Source: Bacteroidetes bacterium GWF2_33_16
GTDB lineage: Bacteria; Bacteroidota; Bacteroidia; Bacteroidales; UBA12077
Length of the DNA: 64,000 nucleotides
Direction: 5' to 3'
NCBI GenBank assembly: GCA_001768565.1
Contig: MEOE01000020.1
Span: 36,725 to 100,724 of the forward strand
The notes under the pieces were generated by a model. The model saw nothing but the letters and a program-made list of their open reading frames with translations. It was not told where the DNA came from and made no database searches. The translations under genes and the position numbers were made by a program. How positions within the stretch are numbered: position 1 is the stretch's first letter; each line of letters opens with the position of its first letter. Shown piece by piece: positions 23,832 through 33,800 of this stretch.

Positions 23832-26186
23832 TTATTCGTATCGAATAGCATCCACAGGATTCATTCTTGCCGCTTTATAAGACTGAAATGATATGGTGCC
23901 AAGGGCAATTATTAAACTTATAATACTTGCTGCAATAAAATGACTCCAATTTAGATCAATCCGGTACGGATAATTTTGTAACCAGTTTCGCATTACAAAA
24001 TAAGCTGCAGGCCAAGCAATAATGTTTGTTAATACTACCCATCGAATAATATCACGATTTAGTTTATAAATAACATTATTAACACTTGCACCAAAAGTTT
24101 TTCGGATACCTATTTCTTTAAACCTTTTTGAAACGGTGAACGAAGTAAGCGCAAACAAACCTAAAACGGATAAGATAAGAGCAATTGTTGATCCCCATAT
24201 AATCATTGTAAACAACCTGTCTTCAAGTTTATATTGATTTTTTAACATATCATCTATGAAAAAGTAGTTCCAGAAATAATTGGGATCATATTTCATAATA
24301 ACATCTTTAATATAAGCAATTGTATTAAGCTTGTCCTCCGGATCGATTCTAACTTGTATATTGTAAAACCAATCGACATAATTTGATAAATAGAGTGGTT
24401 GTATCTTTTCTGTAGTAGCATCAAAATGGTAATCTTTTGCAACACCAATTACAACAGATTCTCTGTTTGTTATTACTTCGAGCCCGATTGGATTTTCTGT
24501 ATTGAGTAATTTTGCTGCCGTTTCATTAATAATTATCGATTTGTTTTCATCAAGGTTAGGATCAAATGATCTTCCTTTTATAATTTCAATACCCATTGTT
24601 TCGGGGTAAAAAACCTGAACTCTGTTTTCGGCACAAGCAATGGCTAATTTTGAGTCGTCGGTAGTTTTTCGGATTGATTGTCCACTCCTGCCCCAACCCG
24701 GTATGCTTTGCGATGCAGAAACGCTTTTAATATGACGGTACGAAATCAGATCATTGCGAATGCTTTGATAACTGCTCTGGATTTTATTTGTGCACTCCGA
24801 AAAGACAACAAGGTTTTTTTCATCAAATCCTAATTCTTTGCTTTTTAAATATTTAATCTGAGAGTTAAAGATAAATATCGAAATCAATAAAAATGTTGAA
24901 ATTGAAAACTGAATAATAACTAATAAAATTTTCAAGAAATTCGAATTACCATCGGCATCAAATATTCCTTTTATTACTTTTAACGGACTATAACGAGCCA
25001 TAACAAATGCTGGATAAATGCCTGAAATAAGCCCAATTAATACTGCAGCAAGAATATAAAAAATGAATATCATCATATTTCCTTGTTTAAACAAGGATAA
25101 TTCCATATTCAGTTTGCTATTCACAATAAAAACGAAAAACTCAGCTAAAACAAAGCCCAAAAGCAATGCAAAAATTGATAATAGAACCGATTCACCCAAA
25201 AATTGCTTTTTTAATCTCAGTTTATCTGCTCCTATCACTTTACGAATACCTACCTCCTTATTTCGTTGCTCTGATCTCGAAGTAAGAAGATTTACGTAAT
25301 TTATTACAGCTATAAGAAGAATAATACCTGCCAAAAATCCAAAAATATACAGTGTGCGTAAAGAACCTATGCCTCCTAGTTCGTATCCAAGATCACTTCT
25401 GAGATATAAATCTTTTAATGGTTGAATTGGGCTGTTTACTTTATTTGTCCATTCTTTAAAACTTTCCAAGATAATTTTATCGGATACTTTTCTGATTTTG
25501 CTTTCAGCTTCTTTGCTCAGATGATCTTTGGTACGAAAAAATGTAACCACATCAAGTCTTAAGTACTCGATAAAAGGCGTTGTGAATTCGAAATTTGCAA
25601 GCATTTGAAAGTTGATCGTTGTATTTTGTGGATCTTCCATAATCCAAGCAACTTCAAGGTCAACATTCTCAAACCGGATAATTTTATGTATTGCTTCTTC
25701 GTTTTTGAATAATTTTTTTGCCAGTGATTTAGTTATTGCAATTTGAGTTGGCGATTTTAAAAAGGTAGATGGATCGCCTTCAATAATTTTGAATGAGAAC
25801 ACTTTAAGCACCAATGAATCAGTTATCAGTACTTTGATTTTGGGGTAAAATTCATTATTAACTTTGAGCAATGAACTTCCATAGTACCAGTTCACAAATC
25901 GCGTAACAGATTCAATTTCGGGAATCTGCTCCAATAATGCCGGTGCCACTTCGTATAAAGTATGCGGCATAGAGTCGTTTAACATTTCGCTTTGAATACC
26001 AGCACCAATTCTGTATATTTTATCATAGTTATCGAAACCCTTATTGTAGTTTGTTTCGTGTAAAATATATAGGAATGCCACAATGCTGCATGCAATTCCA
26101 ACTGCCAGGCCAAAAATGTTTACTGCAGAAAACAGTGGATTTTTTATCGTATTTCTGAAAAATACTTTTAAGTAACTTTTTATCAT
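23832..26186 (-). CDS. FtsX/MacB-type ABC transporter permease
   Basis: The 784 residues have the MacB architecture duplicated. An N-terminal helix (NPLFSAVNIFGLAVGIACSIVAFLYI) is followed by a periplasmic MacB_PCD domain (~45-275), three helices with the FtsX core (LITAVINYVNLLTSRSEQRNKEVGIRKVIGA, ~280-420), a second extracytoplasmic domain (~445-650) and a last three-helix FtsX core (ALTSFTVSKRFKEIGIRKTFGAS). Such large permeases export or perturb lipids, peptides or antimicrobials with a separate MacB-like ATPase, which is not in this window. It is divergent from the NtrC-type regulator. A near-consensus sigma-54 promoter 44 bp upstream suggests control by that system. Confidence 0.87.
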   Translation of the reverse strand: MIKSYLKVFFRNTIKNPLFSAVNIFGLAVGIACSIVAFLYILHETNYNKGFDNYDKIYRIGAGIQSEMLNDSMPHTLYEVAPALLEQIPEIESVTRFVNWYYGSSLLKVNNEFYPKIKVLITDSLVLKVFSFKIIEGDPSTFLKSPTQIAITKSLAKKLFKNEEAIHKIIRFENVDLEVAWIMEDPQNTTINFQMLANFEFTTPFIEYLRLDVVTFFRTKDHLSKEAESKIRKVSDKIILESFKEWTNKVNSPIQPLKDLYLRSDLGYELGGIGSLRTLYIFGFLAGIILLIAVINYVNLLTSRSEQRNKEVGIRKVIGADKLRLKKQFLGESVLLSIFALLLGFVLAEFFVFIVNSKLNMELSLFKQGNMMIFIFYILAAVLIGLISGIYPAFVMARYSPLKVIKGIFDADGNSNFLKILLVIIQFSISTFLLISIFIFNSQIKYLKSKELGFDEKNLVVFSECTNKIQSSYQSIRNDLISYRHIKSVSASQSIPGWGRSGQSIRKTTDDSKLAIACAENRVQVFYPETMGIEIIKGRSFDPNLDENKSIIINETAAKLLNTENPIGLEVITNRESVVIGVAKDYHFDATTEKIQPLYLSNYVDWFYNIQVRIDPEDKLNTIAYIKDVIMKYDPNYFWNYFFIDDMLKNQYKLEDRLFTMIIWGSTIALILSVLGLFALTSFTVSKRFKEIGIRKTFGASVNNVIYKLNRDIIRWVVLTNIIAWPAAYFVMRNWLQNYPYRIDLNWSHFIAASIISLIIALGTISFQSYKAARMNPVDAIRYE

Positions 26187-26230
26187 AACAACATAAAATT
26201 AGTTCAAACTATTAATACTTCCATACTAAA

Positions 26231-26246
26231 TTCAATTGATATGCCA
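26231..26246 (-). promoter_or_regulatory. Candidate sigma-54 promoter of the permease gene
   Basis: The minus strand reads TGGCATATCAATTGAA. The -24 element TGGCA is intact, and GG is followed after 10 bp by GA where consensus has GC, so one invariant base differs. Position (44 bp before the start codon) and the divergent NtrC-family gene support it; the mismatch at -12 keeps confidence moderate. Confidence 0.45.
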
Positions 26247-26309
26247 TTAAAGTTATTAAACTAATAATCAATATCTTATTTTTTAGATTCAAAAAACAGG
26301 CAGTAAAAT

Positions 26310-26337
26310 GTGTTAAGTTTCTTAACACTTCGTGTAA
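26310..26337. promoter_or_regulatory. Candidate enhancer (palindromic operator) for the NtrC-type regulator
   Basis: GTGTTAAGTTTCTTAACAC (26310-26328) is a perfect palindrome with 8-bp arms. It is followed 3 bp later by a third half-site GTGTAAG (26332-26338), giving half-sites at 11-bp steps on the same helix face. It sits about 70-100 bp upstream of the candidate sigma-54 promoter, the usual distance for an activator of this class, and 45 bp before the regulator's own start, so it could also serve autoregulation. Confidence 0.5.
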
Positions 26338-26372
26338 GAAAAACGAACAAATCTTTATCTTTGAAATAAAAA

Positions 26373-27743
26373 ATGGCTCTCATTGAATCAAGTATTCTTA
26401 TTGTTGATGATAATGATCAAATTCGCGAGTCATTAGAGTTGTTTTTAGGTCGACATTTTTCAGATATTACAAGCCTTTCCAACCCAAACAACCTGGTATT
26501 TACTGTTGAAAACAAATCTTTTGATGTAATTCTGCTGGATATGAATTTCTCAAGTGGAAGATATTCGGGGAATGAAGGATTGTTTTGGTTACAAGAAATA
26601 TTAAAACGAGATAAGGATTCTGTTATAATTCTGATTACAGCCTATGGAAAAGTTGAACTGGCAGTGAATGGTATTAAAGAAGGAGCTTTTGATTTTATAT
26701 TAAAACCCTGGGAGAATGAGAAATTAATATCAACGATAAAAGCGGGCATCGAGCTACGAAAATCACGTCTCGAAATTGCTGAATTAAAAGACCAACAGCA
26801 GATTTTAAATTCAGATAGTGATAAGGAATACTCTTTTCTTAAAAGTACATCTCCAGAAATGAAAAAAATTGAAGATATCATTTCGAAAGTGGCTGAAACA
26901 GATGCAAACATTCTTGTCTTAGGTGAGAATGGTACTGGCAAAGAGGTTATTGCCCGAGAAATTCATAGGCAATCAAAAAGAAACAGACAAATTTTTATGA
27001 GTGTTGATTTGTCGTCGCTCTCTGATACTCTTTTCGAAAGTGAACTTTTTGGCTACAAAAAAGGAGCATTTACTGACGCTAAAGAAGACAGAGCAGGTAA
27101 AATTGAAGTTTCGAATAAAGGAACATTGTTTCTGGATGAAATAGGAAATCTGCCAATAAATTTACAATCGAAACTTTTGACCACAATACAGACAAAAACT
27201 ATAACACGATTGGGATCAACACAGTCGAAAAAAATAGATTTCAGGCTTATTTGTGCAACAAACAAACCATTGAATCAAATGGTACAGGAAGGATCGTTCA
27301 GGGAAGACTTATTTTTCAGGATTAATACAGTACAAATTGAAATACCGCCCTTAAGAAACCGAAAAACAGATATATTACCATTATGTGAATATTTTCTTGC
27401 ACAGCATACCAAAAAATACAACAAACCACAGATGATCCTCTCTAAATCAGCTTTAACAAAACTTCAGAATTATTTGTGGCCAGGAAATGTAAGAGAACTT
27501 AAGCATGTAATTGAAAGAGCTGTAATTTTAAATACTCATTCGCATCTTAAACCCGAAGATTTTGTTTTTTCGGAATCCATTGAAAATAAAATTACAGATG
27601 ATGTATTAAATCTTATTGAACTTGAAAAATTCGCTATAAAAAAGGCAATAAAAAAATCTGGGGGCAACATGTCTAAAGCAGCTGAAGCATTAGGTATATC
27701 AAGGACAACCTTATATTTTAAACTATCTAAATATGGGCTTTAA
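26373..27743 (+). CDS. NtrC-family sigma-54-dependent response regulator
   Basis: The 456 residues have a receiver domain (1-~120, phospho-acceptor Asp56 in DVILLDMNFS, acidic pair VDDND), an AAA+ domain (~155-390) with Walker A GENGTGKE, a GAFTDA loop, Walker B GTLFLDEIGNLP and the ATNKPLNQMVQEGSFREDLFFRI segment, and a C-terminal Fis-type helix-turn-helix (MSKAAEALGISRTTLYFKLSKYGL). The sigma-54 contact loop is usually GAFTGA, so GAFTDA is a variant. It overlaps the histidine kinase gene by 11 bp, so they form a two-component pair. A TATCTTTG -7 box is at 26361-26368. The likely target is the divergent permease gene. Confidence 0.92.
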   Translation: MALIESSILIVDDNDQIRESLELFLGRHFSDITSLSNPNNLVFTVENKSFDVILLDMNFSSGRYSGNEGLFWLQEILKRDKDSVIILITAYGKVELAVNGIKEGAFDFILKPWENEKLISTIKAGIELRKSRLEIAELKDQQQILNSDSDKEYSFLKSTSPEMKKIEDIISKVAETDANILVLGENGTGKEVIAREIHRQSKRNRQIFMSVDLSSLSDTLFESELFGYKKGAFTDAKEDRAGKIEVSNKGTLFLDEIGNLPINLQSKLLTTIQTKTITRLGSTQSKKIDFRLICATNKPLNQMVQEGSFREDLFFRINTVQIEIPPLRNRKTDILPLCEYFLAQHTKKYNKPQMILSKSALTKLQNYLWPGNVRELKHVIERAVILNTHSHLKPEDFVFSESIENKITDDVLNLIELEKFAIKKAIKKSGGNMSKAAEALGISRTTLYFKLSKYGL

Positions 27744-29073
27744 CAGGTTTATAATCAATATTATTGTTAGATGCGTTCTTATTGCACTCAATGCAATTTT
27801 AGCAGCATTATTATTGGCAAACCCCGAATGGATTTTTACATTTTTGTTTTTATGTATGTTCTTTTTTCTCCAAGTGTATTTATTAATTCAATATTCAAGT
27901 AAGATAAACCGAGACTTAGCTAATTTTCTGATCCATATAAAAGAGCAAGATACAACCTTTGCTACAACTGCAACATCGTTAAATAAAACATTCAAAGGAT
28001 TATCTAAAGAGTTTGAAAATATTAATAAAGAATTACAAAAAGTTAAAACTGAACAGATTCAAAAACAAAACCTTTTGAATTTGTTATTGGATCGCGTAGG
28101 AACAGGAATTATAGTTTTAAATAATCATTCTGAGATTAAATTGAATAACAAAGCTATATGTACGATTTTTGATAGTGACAATAGAATCAGTGACATTTGG
28201 GAAACCATTATATTCTTTTTGCCGAACATAAACCAATTAAGAGCTGGTGAGCAGAAAATAGAAACAATTCATGTAAATAATATTACCAGAAAGATATTAA
28301 TCTCTGTGTCGGAAATCCGCGAAAACAATGAAACTTTTAAGGTTTTTTCTTTTCATGATATTGATCGGGAAATAACCGATTATGAATTGCAGTCATGGAA
28401 CGGGTTGATTAAAGTACTTTCTCATGAAATAATGAATACCTTAACTCCAATGTCAACGGTTGTTGAAACGATAAAAGACTGTACGACTATTAATGGTAAT
28501 GAGAAAGAGATTAATCAACTTAACCAAAAAGACATAAGCGATACTGTAAAAGGGGTTCAGTTGTTGGAAAACAGGTTGATTAGTTTAAAGAACTTTATTG
28601 CCAGATTCAGAATGTTTTCTGATATACCAACTCCTGAATTTAAAGAATTTGATCTTAATCTTTTCCTTAAATCAGCAATTGATCTTTATAATAATAATTA
28701 CCCAACAGTGCAATTTACTTTAGAATCTGAAATAGATGCACTACCTATATCTGCTGATAAGGACCTTTTAGGATTGGTTTTAAATAACCTGATAAAGAAT
28801 GCATCGGAAGCACTCATCCTTGTTAAATATCCACGAATCGAGCTAAAAACTGGCAAAAATAAAGACAAGATATTTATTGATATTATTGATAATGGAATCG
28901 GAATTGAATCATCACTAATAAAAAAAGTATTTCTACCATTTTTTACAACCAAGAAAGACGGAAGTGGTATTGGGCTTTCATTATCGAGACAAATTATGTT
29001 TATGCATCATGGGAATATTGAAATTAATTCAGATAATAATAGAACCATTGTAAGGCTTGTTTTTACAGCCTGA
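27733..29073 (+). CDS. Sensor histidine kinase
   Basis: The 446-residue protein has two N-terminal membrane helices (~7-55) with only a short loop between them, so it probably senses the membrane itself rather than a periplasmic ligand. A coiled-coil linker leads to a PAS-like segment (LLDRVGTGIIVLNNHSEIKLNN). The HisKA-type box carries the phosphorylated His in VLSHEIMNTLTPM (~residue 237). The HATPase_c domain has NNLIKNASEAL (N box), DNGIGIES (G1) and FFTTKKDGSGIGLSLSRQI. It is the cognate kinase of the preceding regulator; such short-sensor kinases next to FtsX permeases often respond to envelope stress. Confidence 0.9.
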   Translation: MGFNRFIINIIVRCVLIALNAILAALLLANPEWIFTFLFLCMFFFLQVYLLIQYSSKINRDLANFLIHIKEQDTTFATTATSLNKTFKGLSKEFENINKELQKVKTEQIQKQNLLNLLLDRVGTGIIVLNNHSEIKLNNKAICTIFDSDNRISDIWETIIFFLPNINQLRAGEQKIETIHVNNITRKILISVSEIRENNETFKVFSFHDIDREITDYELQSWNGLIKVLSHEIMNTLTPMSTVVETIKDCTTINGNEKEINQLNQKDISDTVKGVQLLENRLISLKNFIARFRMFSDIPTPEFKEFDLNLFLKSAIDLYNNNYPTVQFTLESEIDALPISADKDLLGLVLNNLIKNASEALILVKYPRIELKTGKNKDKIFIDIIDNGIGIESSLIKKVFLPFFTTKKDGSGIGLSLSRQIMFMHHGNIEINSDNNRTIVRLVFTA

Positions 29074-29125
29074 AAAAGAGTTTAGAAATCTATTTTGCTA
29101 ACTTTGTAATCTAAAAAGAACAGAA

Positions 29126-29833
29126 ATGAGCGGAAAACTTTATCTAATTCCAACTACTCTTGGAGAAAGTCGTATTGAAAATGTTATTCCAAAACTGGTT
29201 ATAGATATTATTAATCAAACGAATCACTATATAGTTGAAGATGTAAAAACAGCGCGCCGATATTTAATAAAGGCTGGTATTAAAGCAAAAATTGATGATC
29301 TTACCTTTTTCACTTTAAACAAGCATTCGTCCCCTCAGGAATATGAATCGTACTTAAAACCTATTTTTGAAAATAAGAATATAGGTATTATTTCTGAAGC
29401 AGGTGCACCGGGGGTTGCAGATCCGGGATCCGATATTGTGAGGATTGCACACGAAAAGAATATTGAGGTTGTTCCTTTGGTTGGACCATCATCAATTTTA
29501 TTGTCGGTTATGGCATCAGGCTTAAATGGCCAGAATTTTGCGTTTAACGGGTATCTGCCTATACAGAAACCTGATCGTATCAAAACACTGAAAGAGCTCG
29601 AAAAACGGTCTTATATTGAGAAACAAACCCAGCTATTTATTGAAACACCATACAGAAATAATCATTTGATAGAAGATATTATTTCAGCCTGCCACCCGGA
29701 GACCCTACTTTGCATAGCTGCTGATATTACTCTTGAAACCGAATTTATTAAAACAAAACCTGTTAAAGAATGGAAAAAGCAGGTACCTAATTTGAACAAG
29801 CGACCTGCTATATTCCTATTATTAAAACAATAA
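29126..29833 (+). CDS. RsmI-like SAM-dependent (tetrapyrrole-methylase fold) methyltransferase
   Basis: The 235-residue protein starts GKLYLIPTTLGES and contains IISEAGAPGVADPGSDIVRIAH and VPLVGPSSILLSVMASGLNGQNFAFNGYLP. These are the SAM-binding elements of the tetrapyrrole-methylase superfamily as seen in RsmI, which 2'-O-methylates C1402 of 16S rRNA. It is shorter than RsmI (~280 aa) and lacks the C-terminal extension. It belongs to the second RsmI-like family found in Bacteroidota, so the exact target is less certain. A TAACTTTG -7 box (29099-29106) precedes it, which suggests its own promoter 52 bp after the kinase gene. Confidence 0.8.
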   Translation: MSGKLYLIPTTLGESRIENVIPKLVIDIINQTNHYIVEDVKTARRYLIKAGIKAKIDDLTFFTLNKHSSPQEYESYLKPIFENKNIGIISEAGAPGVADPGSDIVRIAHEKNIEVVPLVGPSSILLSVMASGLNGQNFAFNGYLPIQKPDRIKTLKELEKRSYIEKQTQLFIETPYRNNHLIEDIISACHPETLLCIAADITLETEFIKTKPVKEWKKQVPNLNKRPAIFLLLKQ

Positions 29834-29880
29834 TTAACTTAATTAGGTAGTTTAAATAAGATTATTAGTTTAAATAAAAT

Positions 29881-29904
29881 AACCCCAGACTATCGCCTGG
29901 GGTT
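29881..29904. terminator. Bidirectional rho-independent terminator
   Basis: AACCCCAG (29881-29888) pairs with CTGGGGTT (29897-29904) around an 8-nt loop with A/T-rich flanks on both sides. It lies between the convergent methyltransferase and PorP/SprF-family genes and can stop both transcripts. Confidence 0.85.
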
Positions 29905-29954
29905 AATTTATAATGAATTAGAACGAACTATTGTCTAATTGTTTTCGTTACAAT

Positions 29955-30881
29955 TTAGAATGTAATAAGTGGTCTCTTTCCCTTTAAATTATTGAATTCA
30001 TAGCTAATCATTAATTCATGTGTTCCACTATTTACACCCAATAAACTATTTGTTGAAAAATCGTATCCATATCCCATGGTTAGCTGATTATTGATTTGAA
30101 CATCGATAAAAGCACCAATTGCATCACCGATTCTATACATAGCACCAAACCCAAATCTTTGGTCGTAAATAAACTGCAATGTAATATCATTCGACGATGG
30201 GGCACCAGATACCGCTCTGGTATAAATGGTAGGTTTAAACATCCAGTTTGATGTTATCTCCATATTATAACCTGTTACAAAATAATAATGTCGGCGTAAC
30301 TCTTTAAATGATGATGCATATTCTTCATCAATAGATGTTTCCAGCAATTTAGGAATAGAAAAACCAACAAAATACTTTTGGTTATATAAATAAAATCCAA
30401 CTCCTAAATTTGGCATTATCTTTTTCTCGTCGGAAATAAAATTCGGATCATCCTGATCAATTATAGTTAAATCGCTTATATCAGCACGATAACTTGTTAT
30501 CCCACCCTTAATACCCATCGATAATGTTAAACTTTCAAAAACTGTTATTCTGTATGCATAATTTACAGTAATATGGGTATTATTTATCGGACCAATTTCA
30601 TCTGAAACTACTGTTAAGCCCACACCTACTTTTCTTTGGTTTAAAGGAGTATGAACACCCAGACTAAATGTTTTGGGAGCACCATCCATACCCACCCATT
30701 GTAAACGAGTAAGAGTATTTAAATGCAGAAAGTTTTGTGTTCCTGCATATGCCGGATTTATGGTCATCATATTGTAAATGTATTGAGTATAAACAGGGTC
30801 CTGTTGTGCCCTGGTTTTTAATACTCCAATTAGTATAACGACAACCGCAATTATAACTAATTTTAAAAATCTATATCTCAT
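29955..30881 (-). CDS. PorP/SprF-family type IX secretion membrane protein
   Basis: A signal peptide (MRYRFLKLVIIAVVVILIG...TRAQ) precedes QDPVYTQYIYNMMTINPAYAGTQNF, the N-terminal signature of PorP/SprF proteins. It is followed by aromatic beta-barrel strands ending MISYEFNNLKGKRPLITF. An upstream in-frame TTG at 30899 would add six residues. The ATG at 30881 is preferred because the signal peptide begins cleanly there (308 residues). In gliding bacteria SprF is needed for surface display of SprB. Here the gene directly follows the giant SprB-like gene by 18 bp, the same partner arrangement, so it probably anchors or exports that protein at the outer membrane. Confidence 0.92.
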   Translation of the reverse strand: MRYRFLKLVIIAVVVILIGVLKTRAQQDPVYTQYIYNMMTINPAYAGTQNFLHLNTLTRLQWVGMDGAPKTFSLGVHTPLNQRKVGVGLTVVSDEIGPINNTHITVNYAYRITVFESLTLSMGIKGGITSYRADISDLTIIDQDDPNFISDEKKIMPNLGVGFYLYNQKYFVGFSIPKLLETSIDEEYASSFKELRRHYYFVTGYNMEITSNWMFKPTIYTRAVSGAPSSNDITLQFIYDQRFGFGAMYRIGDAIGAFIDVQINNQLTMGYGYDFSTNSLLGVNSGTHELMISYEFNNLKGKRPLITF

Positions 30882-30899
30882 AATCTCTTTAGTTTTCAA

Positions 30900-33800
30900 T
30901 TATCGTTTCAAGAAAATATAACCACTTATCTCCTTATCTTTATCTTTAATAGTGAGGATATAGAAATAAGTACCCGTTGGCAACTCCTGTCCCACTGCCA
31001 TGGTGGAATTGGCTTTTCCATCCCAATTGTTCTTATAGTTATTTTCGGTATAAATCACATTGCCCCAACGATTATAAATCTTGATTGAAACCCGGTCATA
31101 CTTCTCTAGTCCAAGAATTTCAAATTTATCATTATAACCATCATTGTCAGGTGAAAATGCTTCTGGAATAATTAATCCATACTGACCATCATTATCGATA
31201 TTTGTTAACTGAAGATCAGAAATTGACAAGGACATATAATTACTATCAAAAGTATTTAGTGCACACAGAATATAATAATTGATATCACCATCTTTCAGGT
31301 TATCATCAACACCAGTTACTTTAATAGTTTGAGAAGCATTCCAGTTAGCCGGAGTAAACATAACACTTACAGCATCAAGCGTTCCTTCTGATTCATTAGA
31401 CGATGATAAATTTATTGTTACATCTGATTCGGGTTCTGATGATAATACGAATGCAAACTCCGTTTCTTTTCCATCCTCTGATGTTGTATAATCATCAATA
31501 GATAAAATAACTTCAGCCACATCATCATCTTCATTTATCAAGCTAATATTATTTACATTTAGCAAATTATATACCGGATCAGAGCTTACCATATTGCCTG
31601 TATTAATTACATAATCAATATTTCCATCAATAATGTGGTCATCAACACCTATAACTGTAATTACCTGAGGAGTTGACCAATTAGCTGAAGTGAATGTAAC
31701 CCTTGTATCCGATAAAGCTCCTTCAGTCTCATCATGCGATAACAGATCAATTGAAACATCATTTACAGGAGCAACAGTTAAAGCAAAAGATACCGAAACA
31801 CTAGCTCCGTTTTCTTTTGTATTACCTGAGTATAAAATTGAAACATCTGGTAACACTCCGTCCATAACAACTATTGTAACAGTTGCCAAATCGTAATCGC
31901 CATCACTATCTGTCACTTTATATACAAAGGAATCATTACCAACAAATCCGGTTAAAGGCATATATGTTAATGTATTATCATCATTTATAGTTATTTGACC
32001 AACCATAACCTGAGTTAATATTTCAATTGTAATTCCTCCATCTTCAAGCCCAAAATCATTTTCCAAAATATTTAGAGCTTTGCTGGAATTCATATTTACA
32101 TAATACTTATCATCGGTTGCCAAAGGAATATGATTATTCTCCTTAACATTAATGGTAACCAATGCTATATCACAATCATTATTTACATCACATACCTGAT
32201 ATTCAAACTGATCATTTCCTAAATAACCTGAGTTTGGAGTATAGGTAACTGTGTTGTCAGCATTTACTAAAACACTTCCATTTGTTGGGTTAGTATTTAT
32301 AGATACAACTATTCCCCCATCGCCCAAACCTGTATCATTAAATAAAACATCAATTATTACTGGTGTACTAATGCTTGTTCCTCTCGAATCAGCATTTGCA
32401 ACTGGCACATTATTTATTATTGGATTAGTTGTAACTGTAACTGTTGCAATATCATAATCACCATCTGTATCAGTAATCATATATTCAAATACATCTGTTC
32501 CAATATACCAGGAAGATGGTGTGTATTTTATTGTATAATCTGCATTAACAATAATACTGCCATGCTCTGGGTTTTTAAAGATGATAAGCTCTCCTATTCC
32601 ATCATCTAAACCTCTATCATTTGACAGTACATTTATATCAACAGGAGTATTTTCCAATGTTGTGACAACATCGTTAATCGCCTCCGGAACATAGTTGATA
32701 CCTGATTTGATATTAATTACTACCATTGCAGTATCCCAATCACCATCATTGTCTTCCACTCTATATCTGAAATGAGCAAAACCAATATAATCAGTTGCAG
32801 GAGTAAATTTAATTGTATTATCACCATTTACGATTACGTTTCCTGTCGATACATCTGGAATTGTTTCTATTGAAACCCTAATTGGTTCATCCTCCAGACC
32901 AGTATCATTAACTAAAACATCAACATCTACAGGTGTATTAAAGCTGGCTCCTCGGGCATCATCATTAGCTACAGGATGATAATTGGGTCGATCTGTCACT
33001 GTGATAACTAACTTGCCTATATCATAATCGCCATGAATATCTGCAATCCAGTATTCTAAACTATCCGTTCCTTTAAACAGGTTCGATGGTGTATAGGTGA
33101 TTGATCTATCGCCATTAACCACTGCTGTTCCATGGTTGGGTAAACTAAAAATTGTTAATGAGCCAAAGCCATCTTCAAGGCCAGTATCATTTGATAATAC
33201 ATCTACAGTAACTGCTGTATTAATGATCGTTTCTACTGCATCATCTACAGCTACTGGAATATAATTGCTAACTCCCTCTGGTAATACAGTGATTGTTACC
33301 GTAGCTGTTGAGTCATCTCCATCGTTATCAGTTACACGGTATTTAAAACTTACTACTCCACTAAAACCTGTTGCCGGTGTGTAATCTATCTTATCTCCAT
33401 TAACAACCGATGTTCCTGTTGTTGGATTTTCAGCCACCGATAATGTTATCGGAGTATCTTCCAGGTCAGTATCATTAGTCAAAACATCTACACTTACCAA
33501 AGTCTGATAGTTCGTGCCTAGTGCATCATCATTAGCTACAGGCTGATAATCAGGTCGATCAGTTACTGTAATAACAACCTTACCTATATCATAATCGCCA
33601 TGGATATCTTCTATCCAGTATTCTAAACTATCTGTTCCTTTAAACAGGTTTGATGGTGTATAGGTGATTGATCTATCTCCATTAACCACTACTGTTCCAT
33701 GGTTAGGTGAACTAAAGATTGTTAAGTTGCCAAAACCATCCTCCAATCCTGTATCGTTCAATAATACATCTACAGTAACTGATGTATTAATGATCGTTTC

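Noticed and set aside
30882..30899. TTG start adding six residues to the PorP/SprF protein
   Set aside because: The ATG at 30881 begins a normal signal peptide; the extra residues are not hydrophobic and would only worsen it.
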